From: Terriglobales bacterium
GTDB lineage: Bacteria > Acidobacteriota > Terriglobia > Terriglobales > Gp1-AA117
Reading direction: 5' to 3'
DNA: 8,846 nucleotides
Assembly: GCA_030150795.1 (NCBI GenBank)
Contig: JASLFF010000413.1
Location: 1-8,846 of the forward strand
The notes under the pieces are model-generated. The model ran no database searches. It worked only from the letters and a program-made list of their open reading frames with translations, and was not told the origin of the DNA. Positions within the stretch are counted from its first letter, which is position 1, and each line of letters opens with the position of its first letter. The position numbers were made by a program, and so were the translations under genes. Shown piece by piece: positions 1 through 6,595 of this stretch.

Positions 1-755
1 CCCAGCAGTTCGCCCCTCCGCAGCTGGTGAAAAACGACAACTCCGGTGGCGGTACCGGTACCGGCACAGGTGTGCCGAGCAGTACGATCGGCTTGAGCGA
101 CCTGCTCAACATCTTTATCTTCCGTCCTGATATCAACCTGGGCGCAACGATTAAAGACCTGCAGCAGCGGAATCTGCTGCAGATTCTGGCGGAGCCGAAC
201 CTGCTGGCCGCAAACGGCGAATCGGCAAGGTTCCTGGCCGGCGGTGAACTGCCTTATCCGGTTGTTTCCGGCGTGGCCGGCGCAAATACCGTATCCGTGC
301 AGTTCAAGCCGTTCGGCGTAAAGCTGGAATTTACGGGGATCATTCAGGAAGACAACACGATCCGGTTGAAAGTATTCCCTGAGGTCAGCTCGCTTGATTT
401 TAGTAATGCGGTAACCATCAACGGGTTTGTACTGCCTGCAATCGCCACCCGCCATGCGGAAACAGTCGTGGACCTGCGAGACGGGCAGAGCTTCGGCATC
501 GCGGGATTGCTGGATCAGCGGACCGTTTCCCAGTATTCCAAAGTGCCGGGCATCGGTGATATTCCGATACTGGGTTTGCTGTTCAAATCCAAGACCGTCA
601 ACAAAACCAACTCCGAGCTGGTGGTGATCGTTACTCCTTCGATCATTGATCCGGCGTCGGCACCGATAGAACCTCCGCAGCTGCCCAAGGGGCCCACGGT
701 ACCCCTTGATCCCAAAAATTTCGATTCAAAGATTCCTTCAGGTGGTAACAGGTAA
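1..755 (+). CDS. cpaC: Tad pilus outer-membrane secretin CpaC/RcpA, C-terminal part (5' end outside window)
   Basis: This gene encodes the gated outer-membrane channel through which the Tad pilus leaves the cell. The reading frame (codons from base 3) is open at the left edge, so the true start, signal peptide and N-terminal domains lie upstream; the GTG at 27 is an internal codon. A Gly/Thr-rich linker (about 45-80) precedes the secretin core. The core shows FLAGGELPYP (about 231-260), a run typical of the family. Near the end come VPGIGDIPILGLLF (543-584), the secretin signature before the last strands, and ELVVIVTP (615-638), the usual terminal strand. A Pro-rich tail of roughly 40 residues follows and could be a pilotin or envelope contact, which is inference. 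The stop codon overlaps the start of cpaE by one base (TAATG), indicating coupled translation. The family call is firm; it rests on the core motifs and the downstream Tad genes. Confidence 0.95.
   Translation, partial: QQFAPPQLVKNDNSGGGTGTGTGVPSSTIGLSDLLNIFIFRPDINLGATIKDLQQRNLLQILAEPNLLAANGESARFLAGGELPYPVVSGVAGANTVSVQFKPFGVKLEFTGIIQEDNTIRLKVFPEVSSLDFSNAVTINGFVLPAIATRHAETVVDLRDGQSFGIAGLLDQRTVSQYSKVPGIGDIPILGLLFKSKTVNKTNSELVVIVTPSIIDPASAPIEPPQLPKGPTVPLDPKNFDSKIPSGGNR
159..182. repeat. Perfect inverted repeat inside the secretin gene (9-bp arms, 6-base loop)
   Basis: CTGCAGCAG at 159-167 is exactly mirrored by CTGCTGCAG at 174-182 around the loop CGGAAT. The arms encode parts of a Leu/Gln-rich stretch (LQQ...LLQ), so the symmetry may simply follow from reuse of CTG and CAG codons. 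The site lies well inside the gene and has no T-run, so it does not look like a terminator. Confidence 0.7.
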
Positions 756-1984
756 TGGCTACACCAGTAAACCTATCTTCAGCAGCGAATACAGCAAGTC
801 TTTCTGTAAGCACGGTAGGACTTGACGCAATGTCCTATCGCGCTCTGGCCAACTTTATGCTCGCTGTGCCGGGAGCGGCGATGGCAGCGAGCGTTGAAGG
901 CTATTCCGGTGCGGAACGGGAAGTTGGCCGCGCCGGGGAGAAGTCGCGGACCCGCGTCTGCTTCATCGACTACGATCGAAACAATGAGCAGGCAGTATGG
1001 ATTACGGAACATCTGCGGACCAACTATCCGGACGTGCATGTGTTTGCGGTTTCGGCAAATACTGAGCCGGAACGGATCATTGCGGCCATGCGCGTGGGCT
1101 GTATTGAGTATCTGCTGAAACCTATCCAGAATGACCGGGTCCTTGACGGACTGGCGCGTGTGGAAGCCAAGCAGAAGGAAAGAATGCGCTCCAAAGTCCA
1201 TGGCAAGGTCATTACCCTGATCGGGGCTAAGGGCGGGACCGGCGTCACGTCACTGGCGCTGCATCTGGCGCTGGAACTCACTGGCCGCAATCAGCGCAAA
1301 TGCCTGCTGGTGGACCAGCATTCGGTCCTGGGTGACGCATCACTGTATCTCGGCACCGGCCGTCATCAATACAGCTTTTATGAGCTGGCCAACAACACTG
1401 ACCGGCTGGACCAGGAACTGCTTCAGGGGTTTCTCTTGCGCCACACCTCCGGGCTGCATCTGCTGGATTCGCCGGAGACCGTCGACCTTGTTCACAAGGC
1501 TTCGCCTTCCGCGGTGGAACGTACGCTGGCTTTCCTTGGAGGAAGTTATCAGTTCGTGGTGGTTGATTGTCCGCCGGGACTCAGCGACGTGACGCTGGCC
1601 TGCATTTCGCAGTCCGACCAGGTCGTAATCGTGCTGACCGCGGAACTTCCGTCGATACGCAACGCCGTACGCTACGTCGAGCACCTGGAAAGACTGGGAT
1701 ACAACGCCAACAAGATCCAGATCGTGCTGAACCGCCACTCCAAACGGGGCCCGCTGGCGGACGATCGCATTGAGAAAGCCCTGGGGCGGAAGATTTCTGT
1801 ACGCGTGCCCAACAGTTATGACGAGGTCATTAAGGCAATCAATGCAGGCGCGCCCATCCCTTCCGGCAGGTCTGCCTTTGGCGAGGCCATTCAGGCCTGG
1901 GCCCGCAACCTGGCCAGCAACACTGATGACAAAGCTATGGCCCAGTCCCACTCAGGTGGCGTGATGTCTTTGTTTGGCAAGTAG
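755..1984 (+). CDS. cpaE: CpaE/TadZ: pseudo-receiver plus degenerate MinD/ParA-like ATPase, Tad pilus localisation factor
   Basis: CpaE/TadZ proteins are cytoplasmic and place the Tad machine, usually at a pole. The protein has 409 residues in two domains. Residues about 15-145 fit a response-regulator fold: VCFIDYD at 68-74 as strand 3, with D72 at the phospho-acceptor position, and LLKP at 120-123 with the conserved lysine. The acidic pair after strand 1 is missing (only D24 remains), so it is probably a pseudo-receiver. Residues about 150-385 are a SIMIBI ATPase. The deviant Walker A reads KGGTGVT (159-165), keeping the first lysine but with V164 in place of the second. Switch region VDQHSVLGD (186-194) lacks the usual second Asp, while Walker [10 protein letters not shown] (267-275) is intact. 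The ATG at 755 is chosen because it overlaps the secretin stop, has AGGTGG upstream, and includes strand 1. Atypical ATP sites are known in this family, so nucleotide binding with weak hydrolysis is plausible but inferred. Confidence 0.93.
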   Translation: MATPVNLSSAANTASLSVSTVGLDAMSYRALANFMLAVPGAAMAASVEGYSGAEREVGRAGEKSRTRVCFIDYDRNNEQAVWITEHLRTNYPDVHVFAVSANTEPERIIAAMRVGCIEYLLKPIQNDRVLDGLARVEAKQKERMRSKVHGKVITLIGAKGGTGVTSLALHLALELTGRNQRKCLLVDQHSVLGDASLYLGTGRHQYSFYELANNTDRLDQELLQGFLLRHTSGLHLLDSPETVDLVHKASPSAVERTLAFLGGSYQFVVVDCPPGLSDVTLACISQSDQVVIVLTAELPSIRNAVRYVEHLERLGYNANKIQIVLNRHSKRGPLADDRIEKALGRKISVRVPNSYDEVIKAINAGAPIPSGRSAFGEAIQAWARNLASNTDDKAMAQSHSGGVMSLFGK

Positions 1985-2013
1985 TTCGGTTCAGCACGTA
2001 ATTCGGTTTAGCA
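1985..2013 (+). repeat. Two imperfect 12-base direct repeats in the cpaE-cpaF gap
   Basis: TTCGGTTCAGCA (1985-1996) and TTCGGTTTAGCA (2002-2013) match at 11 of 12 bases with a 17-base period. They begin right after the cpaE stop and occupy most of the only sizeable intergenic gap in the operon. They could be a regulator or RNA-binding site, or a small duplication; the sequence does not decide between these. Confidence 0.55.
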
Positions 2014-2020
2014 ACTTTTC

Positions 2021-2026
2021 GGGAGT
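2021..2026 (+). promoter_or_regulatory. Ribosome binding site deciding the cpaF start
   Basis: GGGAGT lies four bases before the ATG at 2031. It favours that ATG over the in-frame TTG at 1974, which has no such site and would overlap cpaE and translate through the direct repeats. Confidence 0.7.
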
Positions 2027-2030
2027 AAAA

Positions 2031-3359
2031 ATGGCATTCGGATTTGCAACCACTTCAGTTCCACTGGCGCCTTCCAACGGTGCGGGCGGCAGGTCCTATC
2101 AGGAGCTGAAAACAACGCTGCATCGCGAGTTGCTGAACAAGATTGACCTGGAGAGGCTCACGTCACTTCAGGACGCGTACGCGCGCACCCAGGTGCAGAA
2201 CGTTATTTATGACCTGATCAGCGTTACCAACTTTCCCCTGAGCGGGGCCGAAAGAGAGCGCGTTTGCCGTGAGGTGCTGCAGGAAGTTTTCGGCCTGGGG
2301 CCGCTGGAGCCCCTGCTGCAGGACCAGACGATTACAGACATTCTGGTGAACACGCACCGCCAGGTTTACGTTGAACGCAGCGGGATGCTGGAGTTGACCA
2401 ACGTTGTCTTCAAGGATGCGGCGCACTTGCGCCACATCATCGACAAAATTGTTTCCAACGTTGGCCGGCGCGTAGATGAATCATCTCCCATGTGCGATGC
2501 GCGCCTGGAAGACGGCTCGCGCGTCAACGTAGTGATCCCGCCGCTCGCCATCGATGGGCCCATCATGTCAATCCGCCGCTTTGGCCGCGTGCCCATTGGG
2601 ATTGAGCAGTTGCTCGCTTTTCACACCATCACGCCGGACATGTTGGAACTGTTGCAGGCGGCGGTGCAGGCAAGGCTCAACATTGTAATATCCGGTGGCA
2701 CGGGCAGCGGCAAGACCACGCTGCTGAATGCTCTTTCCAGTTTCATCTCTGACCGCGAGCGAATCGTGAGCATTGAAGACTCCGCCGAGCTGCAAATGCA
2801 GCAGCCGCATGTGGTGAGGCTGGAATGCCGCCCACCTAACGTGGAAGGGAAGGGAGCCGTGCGGCAGCGTGAACTGGTGATCAATGCCTTGCGTATGCGG
2901 CCCGACCGCATTGTGATAGGCGAAGTGCGCGGCGGCGAAGCGCTGGATATGCTCCAGGCCATGAACACCGGCCACGACGGATCGTTGACGACCATTCATG
3001 CCAACAATCCGCGCGATGCGATCGCCCGCCTGGAAACCATGTCATTGATGGCGGAAATCAATCTGCCCGACAAAGCCATTCGCCAGCAGATTGCATCGGC
3101 TGTCTCGGTCATCGTGCAGGTGGCGCGTCTTAGTGATGGCTCGCGCCGTGTCACACAAATATCCGAAGTCATCGGTGTCAGCGACGACATGGTCACGCTC
3201 CAGGACATTTTCGTGTTTGACCGTCTCGGCATCGGCCCGAACAACCGCGTGCTGGGACGCTTCCGCGCCACAGGGTTGCGGCCTTTATTTACGGAACGCT
3301 TAAAAGCCTCAGGGATCCAGCTTTCGCGTGACCTGTTTGAGCATGTTTGCGAGGTGTAG
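2031..3359 (+). CDS. cpaF: CpaF/TadA secretion ATPase of the Tad pilus
   Basis: This is the hexameric type II/IV secretion ATPase that powers pilus assembly at the cytoplasmic face of TadB/TadC. In Tad systems it is thought to drive both extension and retraction. The protein has 442 residues from the ATG at 2031, normal for the family. An N-terminal helical region is followed by the N-domain, with the SIRRF arginines around residues 180-184. All motor motifs are present: Walker A GGTGSGKT (222-229, K228), Asp box [10 protein letters not shown] (245-254, E249 and D250), Walker [11 protein letters not shown] (293-302, catalytic E298), and His box [12 protein letters not shown] (314-325). Nothing is missing, so it should be an active ATPase. 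It lies 46 bases after cpaE and 2 bases before tadB. The CpaF/TadA subfamily is preferred over GspE/PilB because of its neighbours and the compact form without a long N-terminal MshEN-type domain. Confidence 0.97.
   Translation: MAFGFATTSVPLAPSNGAGGRSYQELKTTLHRELLNKIDLERLTSLQDAYARTQVQNVIYDLISVTNFPLSGAERERVCREVLQEVFGLGPLEPLLQDQTITDILVNTHRQVYVERSGMLELTNVVFKDAAHLRHIIDKIVSNVGRRVDESSPMCDARLEDGSRVNVVIPPLAIDGPIMSIRRFGRVPIGIEQLLAFHTITPDMLELLQAAVQARLNIVISGGTGSGKTTLLNALSSFISDRERIVSIEDSAELQMQQPHVVRLECRPPNVEGKGAVRQRELVINALRMRPDRIVIGEVRGGEALDMLQAMNTGHDGSLTTIHANNPRDAIARLETMSLMAEINLPDKAIRQQIASAVSVIVQVARLSDGSRRVTQISEVIGVSDDMVTLQDIFVFDRLGIGPNNRVLGRFRATGLRPLFTERLKASGIQLSRDLFEHVCEV
3351..3356 (+). promoter_or_regulatory. 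Ribosome binding site deciding the tadB start
   Basis: GAGGTG overlaps the last codons of cpaF and stands five bases before the ATG at 3362. This supports that ATG over the in-frame TTG at 3347, which would put the site inside the gene. Its location within cpaF implies coupled translation of motor and platform. Confidence 0.65.
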
Positions 3360-3361
3360 CC

Positions 3362-4324
3362 ATGACGATTGTAAGCATCTTTTTCATCATTTTGATCGCC
3401 GCTTTTGCCGTGGTAGCGCTGCTCACCGAACCGTCAAAGACTGACAAGCTCATCCACTCCCGGCTGGTTTCTCTGGATCGCAGCATGGATTCCCCATCAG
3501 GCAATCAGGGGCCAAGCATCGTAAAAGAGGTCACTTTCAGCACAGTGCCGGCGTTTGATAAGTTCCTGCGGCACAACCGCGCGGCTGTTGGCCTGCATTT
3601 GCTGATTGAACAATGCGACCTGAAATGGACCGTCGGGCAGGTAGTGATCATGACTCTGTTGCTCATATGCGTGGGTGCCGCTCTGGGCAACTGGTGGATT
3701 GCGCCCGGACTATTAGGCTGGCTTCCGGGGCTGGCGCTGGGATTCGTGCCGTATCTGTACATGCTGCAGAAACGCAAGCGGCGTTCACGGCGTTTCGCGG
3801 AACTGCTTCCGGAAGCGATTGATTTGATGTCGCGCGGCCTGCGCGCCGGCCAGGCGCTGCCGGCAACCATCGAAACCATCTCCAAGGAATGCGATGACCC
3901 GTTGCGCGCGGAATTTCGCCGGGCTGCCGATGAGCAGAGCTTCGGCCTGCCATTCCGCGAGGCCATGCTCAACCTCAGCCGCCGCATGCCAGTCCCCGAT
4001 CTCCAATTCCTGGTGACCGCCATTCTGGTGCAGAAGGAAACGGGCGGCAACCTGGCGCAAATTCTCGACAAGACTTCGCACGTTCTGCGCGAGCGCATCC
4101 GGGTGATCGGCCAGATGCGGATTCGCACTGCGCAAGGGCGTTTGACCGGCTGGCTTCTGGTCGGGCTTCCATTCGTCATTTTTATCGGCCTGAACGTTGT
4201 GCAGCCAGGCTATGGCAGGGTGCTGTTTGAAACCCCGCAGGGCCAGAAGTTCGTGACCTATGCAGCGATAGGGATGGTGATTGGAATAGTGATGATACGC
4301 AAGATTGTGAATGTCAGGTTTTAA
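3362..4324 (+). CDS. tadB: TadB, inner-membrane platform protein of the Tad pilus (T2SSF family)
   Basis: TadB and TadC together form the inner-membrane platform that couples CpaF to pilin polymerisation, corresponding to the single GspF/PilC of other systems. The protein has 320 residues. Hydrophobic segments lie near residues 3-21, 91-108, 112-134, 262-280 and 298-312. The T2SSF cytoplasmic domain lies at about 145-275. It includes LLPEAIDLMSRGLRAG (148-163), the usual start of the domain, and LVQKETGGNLAQILDK (222-237), the conserved segment with the acidic and Gly-rich motif. A basic patch KRKRRSRR (137-144) precedes the domain, as expected for a cytoplasmic loop. The start at 3362 is set by GAGGTG upstream. 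It is followed after 9 bases by tadC. TadB rather than TadC is called from its order and the QKETGGN segment. Confidence 0.94.
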   Translation: MTIVSIFFIILIAAFAVVALLTEPSKTDKLIHSRLVSLDRSMDSPSGNQGPSIVKEVTFSTVPAFDKFLRHNRAAVGLHLLIEQCDLKWTVGQVVIMTLLLICVGAALGNWWIAPGLLGWLPGLALGFVPYLYMLQKRKRRSRRFAELLPEAIDLMSRGLRAGQALPATIETISKECDDPLRAEFRRAADEQSFGLPFREAMLNLSRRMPVPDLQFLVTAILVQKETGGNLAQILDKTSHVLRERIRVIGQMRIRTAQGRLTGWLLVGLPFVIFIGLNVVQPGYGRVLFETPQGQKFVTYAAIGMVIGIVMIRKIVNVRF

Positions 4325-4333
4325 GGGGGCGGA

Positions 4334-5245
4334 ATGCTTATCTTTTTAATTTCGGCTGCCGTTACGATCTTCCTCCTTGTGATTGCCGTATTAGTGATGC
4401 TGACCGGCAGCGACCCGGTGGAAGCCCGGCTGATGGAAGTTTCGGCCTTCACAGCCCCTGAGGCCGGCACGCTTATTGCAGCCACGCCCAGCAATGGCCT
4501 GGCGCGGGTCGCCACCCAAATCATGGGCTTCTTCAATCCGTTTCGCGGCTTGGTTTCCGGCTTTGACCATGACCTTGCGTACAAGCTCACTCTTGCCGGT
4601 TTTCGCAAGCCGGAACATGTGGAAATATTCACCGCTGTAAAACTTCTGCTGCCGGTGGTAGGAATCGTGGTGGGAACTTTCTTTGCCAGCAACATGATAA
4701 CTGCGGTGCTGGTCGGAGCCATCGCGGGTTTTTTCCTCCCCGACCTTGTTCTTTCATACCTTGTGACTCGCCGCCAAACTAATATCCGCATGGCCCTGCC
4801 TGATGCGCTCGATTTGCTGGTGATCTGCATGGAAGCCGGACTTGGCATTGACCAGGCGATGGTGCGCGTAGGCGAGGAGATGGCGGTCACTGCGCCCAGC
4901 CTGGCGGAAGAATTCCAGATCATCAACCGCGAACAACGCGCCGGCAAGCCGCGTTTGGATGCATGGCGCAGCATGGCGGAGCGGTTGGATATTGAGTTTG
5001 TGCGGCAGTTTGTCACCATGCTGGTGCAGACCGAGCGCTTTGGGACGCCTATAGCTCATGCACTCGGCGTTTTCGCTGACACGCTGCGTTCGCGCCGCAT
5101 GCAGTCCGCCGAGGAAGTGGCGGCCAAAACCGGCGTGAAACTGCTCTTCCCGCTGGTGTTGTTTATCTTTCCCAGTATTTTCCTGGTATCGCTGGGGCCG
5201 GCAATTATCAGCTTGCAAAAGATGCTAGAGGAGCTCGCCAAGTAG
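4334..5245 (+). CDS. tadC: TadC, second inner-membrane platform protein of the Tad pilus (T2SSF family)
   Basis: TadC is the partner of TadB in the inner-membrane assembly platform. The protein has 303 residues, close to the usual length. Hydrophobic segments are at about 2-22, 99-118, 120-142 and 270-292. The T2SSF domain at about 155-280 contains ALPDALDLLVICMEAGLGID (154-173), which matches the TadC type, then QTERFGTPIAHAL (232-244), the segment equivalent to TadB's QKETGGN. The C-terminal helix is rich in Phe, Leu and Pro (KLLFPLVLFIFPSIFLV, 269-285). The AGGGGGCGGA just before the ATG is a plausible ribosome site, though off the ideal sequence. No key region is missing. The gene is separated by only 6 bases from the DUF192 gene, so the two are almost certainly cotranscribed. 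Confidence 0.94.
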   Translation: MLIFLISAAVTIFLLVIAVLVMLTGSDPVEARLMEVSAFTAPEAGTLIAATPSNGLARVATQIMGFFNPFRGLVSGFDHDLAYKLTLAGFRKPEHVEIFTAVKLLLPVVGIVVGTFFASNMITAVLVGAIAGFFLPDLVLSYLVTRRQTNIRMALPDALDLLVICMEAGLGIDQAMVRVGEEMAVTAPSLAEEFQIINREQRAGKPRLDAWRSMAERLDIEFVRQFVTMLVQTERFGTPIAHALGVFADTLRSRRMQSAEEVAAKTGVKLLFPLVLFIFPSIFLVSLGPAIISLQKMLEELAK

Positions 5246-5251
5246 CGCCTT

Positions 5252-5635
5252 ATGCGATTTCAAAACAAGACAGTGCGCGCGGTCAACACAACCAAAGGAA
5301 CAGTCCTGGGGGAATGCATTCGTGTGGCCGACACCGGCTTGAGCAGGATTATCGGCCTTCTGGGCGAACGCAAACTTTCATCCGGAGATGGATTGCTGAT
5401 CGTGCCCTCGCAGGGAGTACACACCTGGGGAATGATGTTTCCCATTGATATTGTGGTGCTCGATAGCAACTGGAACGTGCTGGCACTGCGGTGTCGCATG
5501 CGCCAGTTCAGAATGACGCGGATTTTCTGGAAGGCGGCGGCTGTGCTGGAGCTTCCCTCCGGCATGCTGGATTCCACCGCCACGGCAATTGGCGACGCTC
5601 TAAAGTTTGACCGCGTGGAAACATCCGCGCAATAA
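5252..5635 (+). CDS. DUF192-family small protein inside the Tad operon
   Basis: The 127-residue protein looks like a DUF192 (PF02643) domain from end to end. Family hallmarks are GLLIVPSQGVHTWGMMFPID (47-66), with the HTxGMxFPID core, then VVLDSNWNVL (68-77), VLELPSG (98-104) and the closing IGDAL (113-117). The function of the family is unknown. There is no signal peptide or membrane segment, so this copy is predicted to be cytoplasmic, whereas many DUF192 proteins carry an export signal. It has two cysteines (C22, C81). It lies 6 bases after tadC and 9 bases before tadE1. I recall DUF192 genes near tad genes in other bacteria, so a role linked to pilin or pseudopilin handling is possible but only inferred. 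The ribosome site is poor: GAGGAG at 5228-5233 is 18 bases away. Translation may therefore depend on coupling to tadC. Confidence 0.88.
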   Translation: MRFQNKTVRAVNTTKGTVLGECIRVADTGLSRIIGLLGERKLSSGDGLLIVPSQGVHTWGMMFPIDIVVLDSNWNVLALRCRMRQFRMTRIFWKAAAVLELPSGMLDSTATAIGDALKFDRVETSAQ

Positions 5636-5644
5636 GGAAAGATT

Positions 5645-6181
5645 ATGTGGTTGCGAAACTTGATTCGCCGGCAACGGCAAGACGAGGGACAAAGCCTGCT
5701 GGAAACGGCAATCGCGATGCCGCTCTTGCTGGGGATTGCCTTCAATCTCATCAATCTCGGTTATTTCTGGTTCGTGGTTCTAAGTCTCGCGGCTGCGCCG
5801 CGCCAGGGCGTCCAGTATTCGGCGCAGGGTGGCGCGTCCATCACCACAGCAACGACGCCCAGCGCATCGGCAGTGAGCACTCTGGTTTTTGACAACATGA
5901 CTAACGGTGTTCACGGCGCCACCAACTCGAATACCGGAGTGCGGGTTTGTAGTACTTCTGTGGGTGTTGATCCAAACACTCATGTAGCGCTGTGCAGCAG
6001 CTTTGGCAAGTCCTTCGCGTTTTCCGCGGTGGCGGTAGACCCGGAAGCGCCCGTGTTTGTTCTTCACCGTGTGGATGTCGGATACACGGTGACTCCTGTT
6101 ATACCGGGAACGGCATTCAATGTTGTGCTGCCGGCAACCCTGAACTTTCACCGGCAAGTCTCCATGAGGTCTTTGTACTGA
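5645..6181 (+). CDS. TadE-family minor pseudopilin (first copy)
   Basis: TadE-type proteins are minor pilin-like components of the Tad machine, with a short basic N-terminus, one membrane helix and a periplasmic domain. This one has 178 residues. The basic leader ends in EG, followed by QSLLETAIAMPLLLG (16-30). Glycine 15 and glutamate 20 fit the type IV prepilin cleavage pattern, with Glu at +5. The helix runs to about residue 50. The remaining domain is Ser/Thr/Val-rich and has two cysteines, C102 and C117, which could form a disulfide in the periplasm. AAGGAAA at 5634-5640 is a good ribosome site overlapping the stop of the DUF192 gene. The next tadE starts 3 bases after the stop. It could instead be called TadF, because these families are hard to separate by eye. 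Confidence 0.85.
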   Translation: MWLRNLIRRQRQDEGQSLLETAIAMPLLLGIAFNLINLGYFWFVVLSLAAAPRQGVQYSAQGGASITTATTPSASAVSTLVFDNMTNGVHGATNSNTGVRVCSTSVGVDPNTHVALCSSFGKSFAFSAVAVDPEAPVFVLHRVDVGYTVTPVIPGTAFNVVLPATLNFHRQVSMRSLY

Positions 6182-6184
6182 ATT

Positions 6185-6595
6185 ATGTACCGCCCGCTAC
6201 AAACTCGATCACGACGGCAACGCGGCCAAAGCTTGCTGGAAACCGCCATGATGATTGTGGTGATTTTCAACGTCGTGTTCTGGATCTTTGAACTGGGCTG
6301 GATGATGTATACGTATTCCGTAATGGCGGATGCCGCCAATGAAGGCGTGCGTTACGCCATGGTCCACAGTGGCGGAGACGTCGCCGGAACAAAAGCCAGG
6401 GTTACAACTTTCGCTCAGACCTCTCTGCACGATGTTTCAGCAATCTCCACGGCAGTGAATTTTCCCGATGGCAGCGCGGCGCCACCGAACCATGTGGTAG
6501 TGACTGTGACTTACACCTACGTTCCCTGGCTCCATCAGTTCATCAACACGCCAACCATGTCCACATATGCGGAAGGGAGGATGATCGTCCCATGA
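6185..6595 (+). CDS. tadE: TadE-family minor pseudopilin (second copy)
   Basis: The protein has 136 residues and is the more typical TadE of the pair. The basic leader RSRRQRG is followed by QSLLETAMMIVVIFNVVFW (15-33), with G14 at the cleavage position and E19 at +5. After the membrane helix comes MADAANEGVRYAMVHSG (47-63), the classical TadE segment with AxxGxRYA. The C-terminal part alternates hydrophobic and polar residues as in beta strands and has no cysteine. The membrane-proximal part matches the preceding gene strongly even at DNA level, suggesting an old tandem duplication. The short C-terminus carries the ribosome site of the next gene, with which it overlaps by 4 bases (ATGA). No good ribosome site is visible before its own ATG, so translation likely continues from the first copy. 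Confidence 0.9.
   Translation: MYRPLQTRSRRQRGQSLLETAMMIVVIFNVVFWIFELGWMMYTYSVMADAANEGVRYAMVHSGGDVAGTKARVTTFAQTSLHDVSAISTAVNFPDGSAAPPNHVVVTVTYTYVPWLHQFINTPTMSTYAEGRMIVP
6571..6580 (+). promoter_or_regulatory. Strong purine-rich ribosome binding site for the tadG-like gene, within tadE2
   Basis: GGAAGGGAGG is the strongest Shine-Dalgarno-like sequence in the window and sits 11 bases before the ATG at 6592, inside the last codons of the second tadE. An ATG at 6581 is only the in-frame end of tadE2. The site suggests that the long tadG-like gene is translated efficiently. Confidence 0.6.

Noticed and set aside
46..80. GGTACC-type tandem repeat in the secretin gene
   Set aside because: It encodes a Gly-Thr linker; low-complexity linkers before the secretin core are ordinary and it is too short to be a repeat array.
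1340..1951. 203-codon open frame on the minus strand opposite cpaE
   Set aside because: It lies wholly within the well-supported cpaE gene, its protein has no recognisable motif, and such antisense frames are common in GC-rich codons.
1974..2030. TTG start giving cpaF 19 extra residues
   Set aside because: No ribosome site precedes it, it overlaps cpaE and runs through the direct repeats, while ATG 2031 has GGGAGT upstream.
3505..4179. 224-codon open frame on the minus strand opposite tadB
   Set aside because: The translation is Arg/Ser/Pro-rich with no domain pattern, which is typical of a shadow of a GC-rich gene.
4321..5019. 232-codon open frame on the minus strand opposite tadC
   Set aside because: Low-complexity Ser/Thr/Arg-rich translation with no family features, fully covered by tadC.
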